Below, one piece after another: positions 37,655 to 37,841 of a stretch of 37,841 nt of DNA. This DNA comes from a virus, in the IMG/VR virus record IMGVR_UViG_3300046167_000014, positions 1 through 37,841 of that record. The stretch is one strand, 5' to 3'. The notes below the pieces were generated by a model. That model had not been told where the DNA came from, did not search any database, and worked only from the letters and a program-made list of their open reading frames with translations. Numbering within the stretch: the first letter of the stretch is position 1; each line of letters starts with the position of its first letter. The position numbers were made by a program, and so were the translations under genes.

Positions 37655-37841
37655 ATGAATTTAATTGAGCAACTCAAGCGACATGAGGGACTAAAATTAA
37701 AACCTTACAAATGCACAGCAGACAAACTTACAATCGGTGTGGGAAGAAATCTAGAGGACGTAGGGATATCGGAAGAAGAAGCAGAGATGCTACTACAGAA
37801 CGATATACAACGAGCCACTGTGCAGATACAGACGGAGTTTC
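37655..37841 (+). CDS. T4-type lysozyme (GH24 endolysin), cut by the window end
   Basis: The first 62 codons are present. MNLIEQLKRHEGLKLKPYKC with TADKLTIGVGRNL matches T4 lysozyme ([20 protein letters not shown]...YTIGIGHLL). Catalytic Glu11 and Thr26 are in place; position 20 is Cys instead of Asp, giving the E-8-C-5-T form known in part of this family. It hydrolyses peptidoglycan after holin triggering. No signal-anchor sequence is seen, so it depends on the holin just upstream. Confidence 0.88.
   Translation, partial: MNLIEQLKRHEGLKLKPYKCTADKLTIGVGRNLEDVGISEEEAEMLLQNDIQRATVQIQTEF

Noticed and set aside
1-37841. Temperate lifestyle or prophage remnant
   Set aside because: No integrase, repressor, excisionase or attachment site; all genes are co-directional in T7 order. 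Frame breaks alone do not prove decay.
37186-37841. Terminase or spanin genes at the right end
   Set aside because: None is present before the window ends inside the lysozyme gene; they are probably further right.

Overview
The window reads as most of the genome of a lytic, T7-like podovirus (Autographiviridae-like: it has its own single-subunit RNA polymerase). Every supported gene is on the + strand, and the T7 order is kept: early small genes, RNA polymerase, single-strand-binding protein, endonuclease I, primase-helicase, DNA polymerase, exonuclease, then portal, scaffold, capsid, tail tubes, internal virion proteins, fibres and lysis. Nucleotide-supply genes (a T7 gp1.7-like DUF3310 protein, MazG and a B12-dependent class II ribonucleotide reductase) and several small families I associate with marine phages suggest an aquatic phage. 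There are no photosynthesis genes, so a heterotrophic bacterial host is more likely than a cyanobacterium; this is inference. I see no integrase, repressor, tRNA, rRNA or CRISPR.

Layout. 1-625: gene-poor left region with a cluster of GTGTC/GACAC motifs and a 20-bp direct repeat. 626-3513: very small early genes, mostly unknown; two of them are preceded by related RNA hairpins that could also pair with each other. 3452-5886: RNA polymerase in two overlapping frames. 5888-12430: DNA replication, recombination and nucleotide genes behind a putative phage promoter, with a GIY-YIG nuclease gene just after DNA polymerase. 12427-14328: ribonucleotide reductase. 14351-14390: a hairpin followed by a second copy of the same promoter. 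14401-20698: head genes, a terminator just after the capsid gene (as with T7 T-phi), a run of five tiny lysine-rich proteins, then the tail-tube A gene. 20698-29190: tail tube B and internal (ejected) virion proteins. 29191-35613: fibre and tail-appendage genes with repeated modules. 35613-37841: lysis-type membrane proteins, a holin and the start of a T4-type lysozyme cut by the window end. The terminase genes are not in the window.

A second theme is broken reading frames. RNA polymerase, DNA polymerase, ribonucleotide reductase, portal, scaffold, the gp15-like protein, a fibre and several small genes are each interrupted at points where protein homology runs on in another frame. Most breaks look like one extra base (+1), and 34616-35107 is scrambled. 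Other long genes (capsid, tail tubes, the 1159-residue gp16-like protein) are intact. The simplest reading is residual insertion errors in a long-read or low-coverage assembly; real gene decay or genuine gene splitting cannot be excluded from sequence alone. The split genes are therefore annotated piece by piece with the break named.
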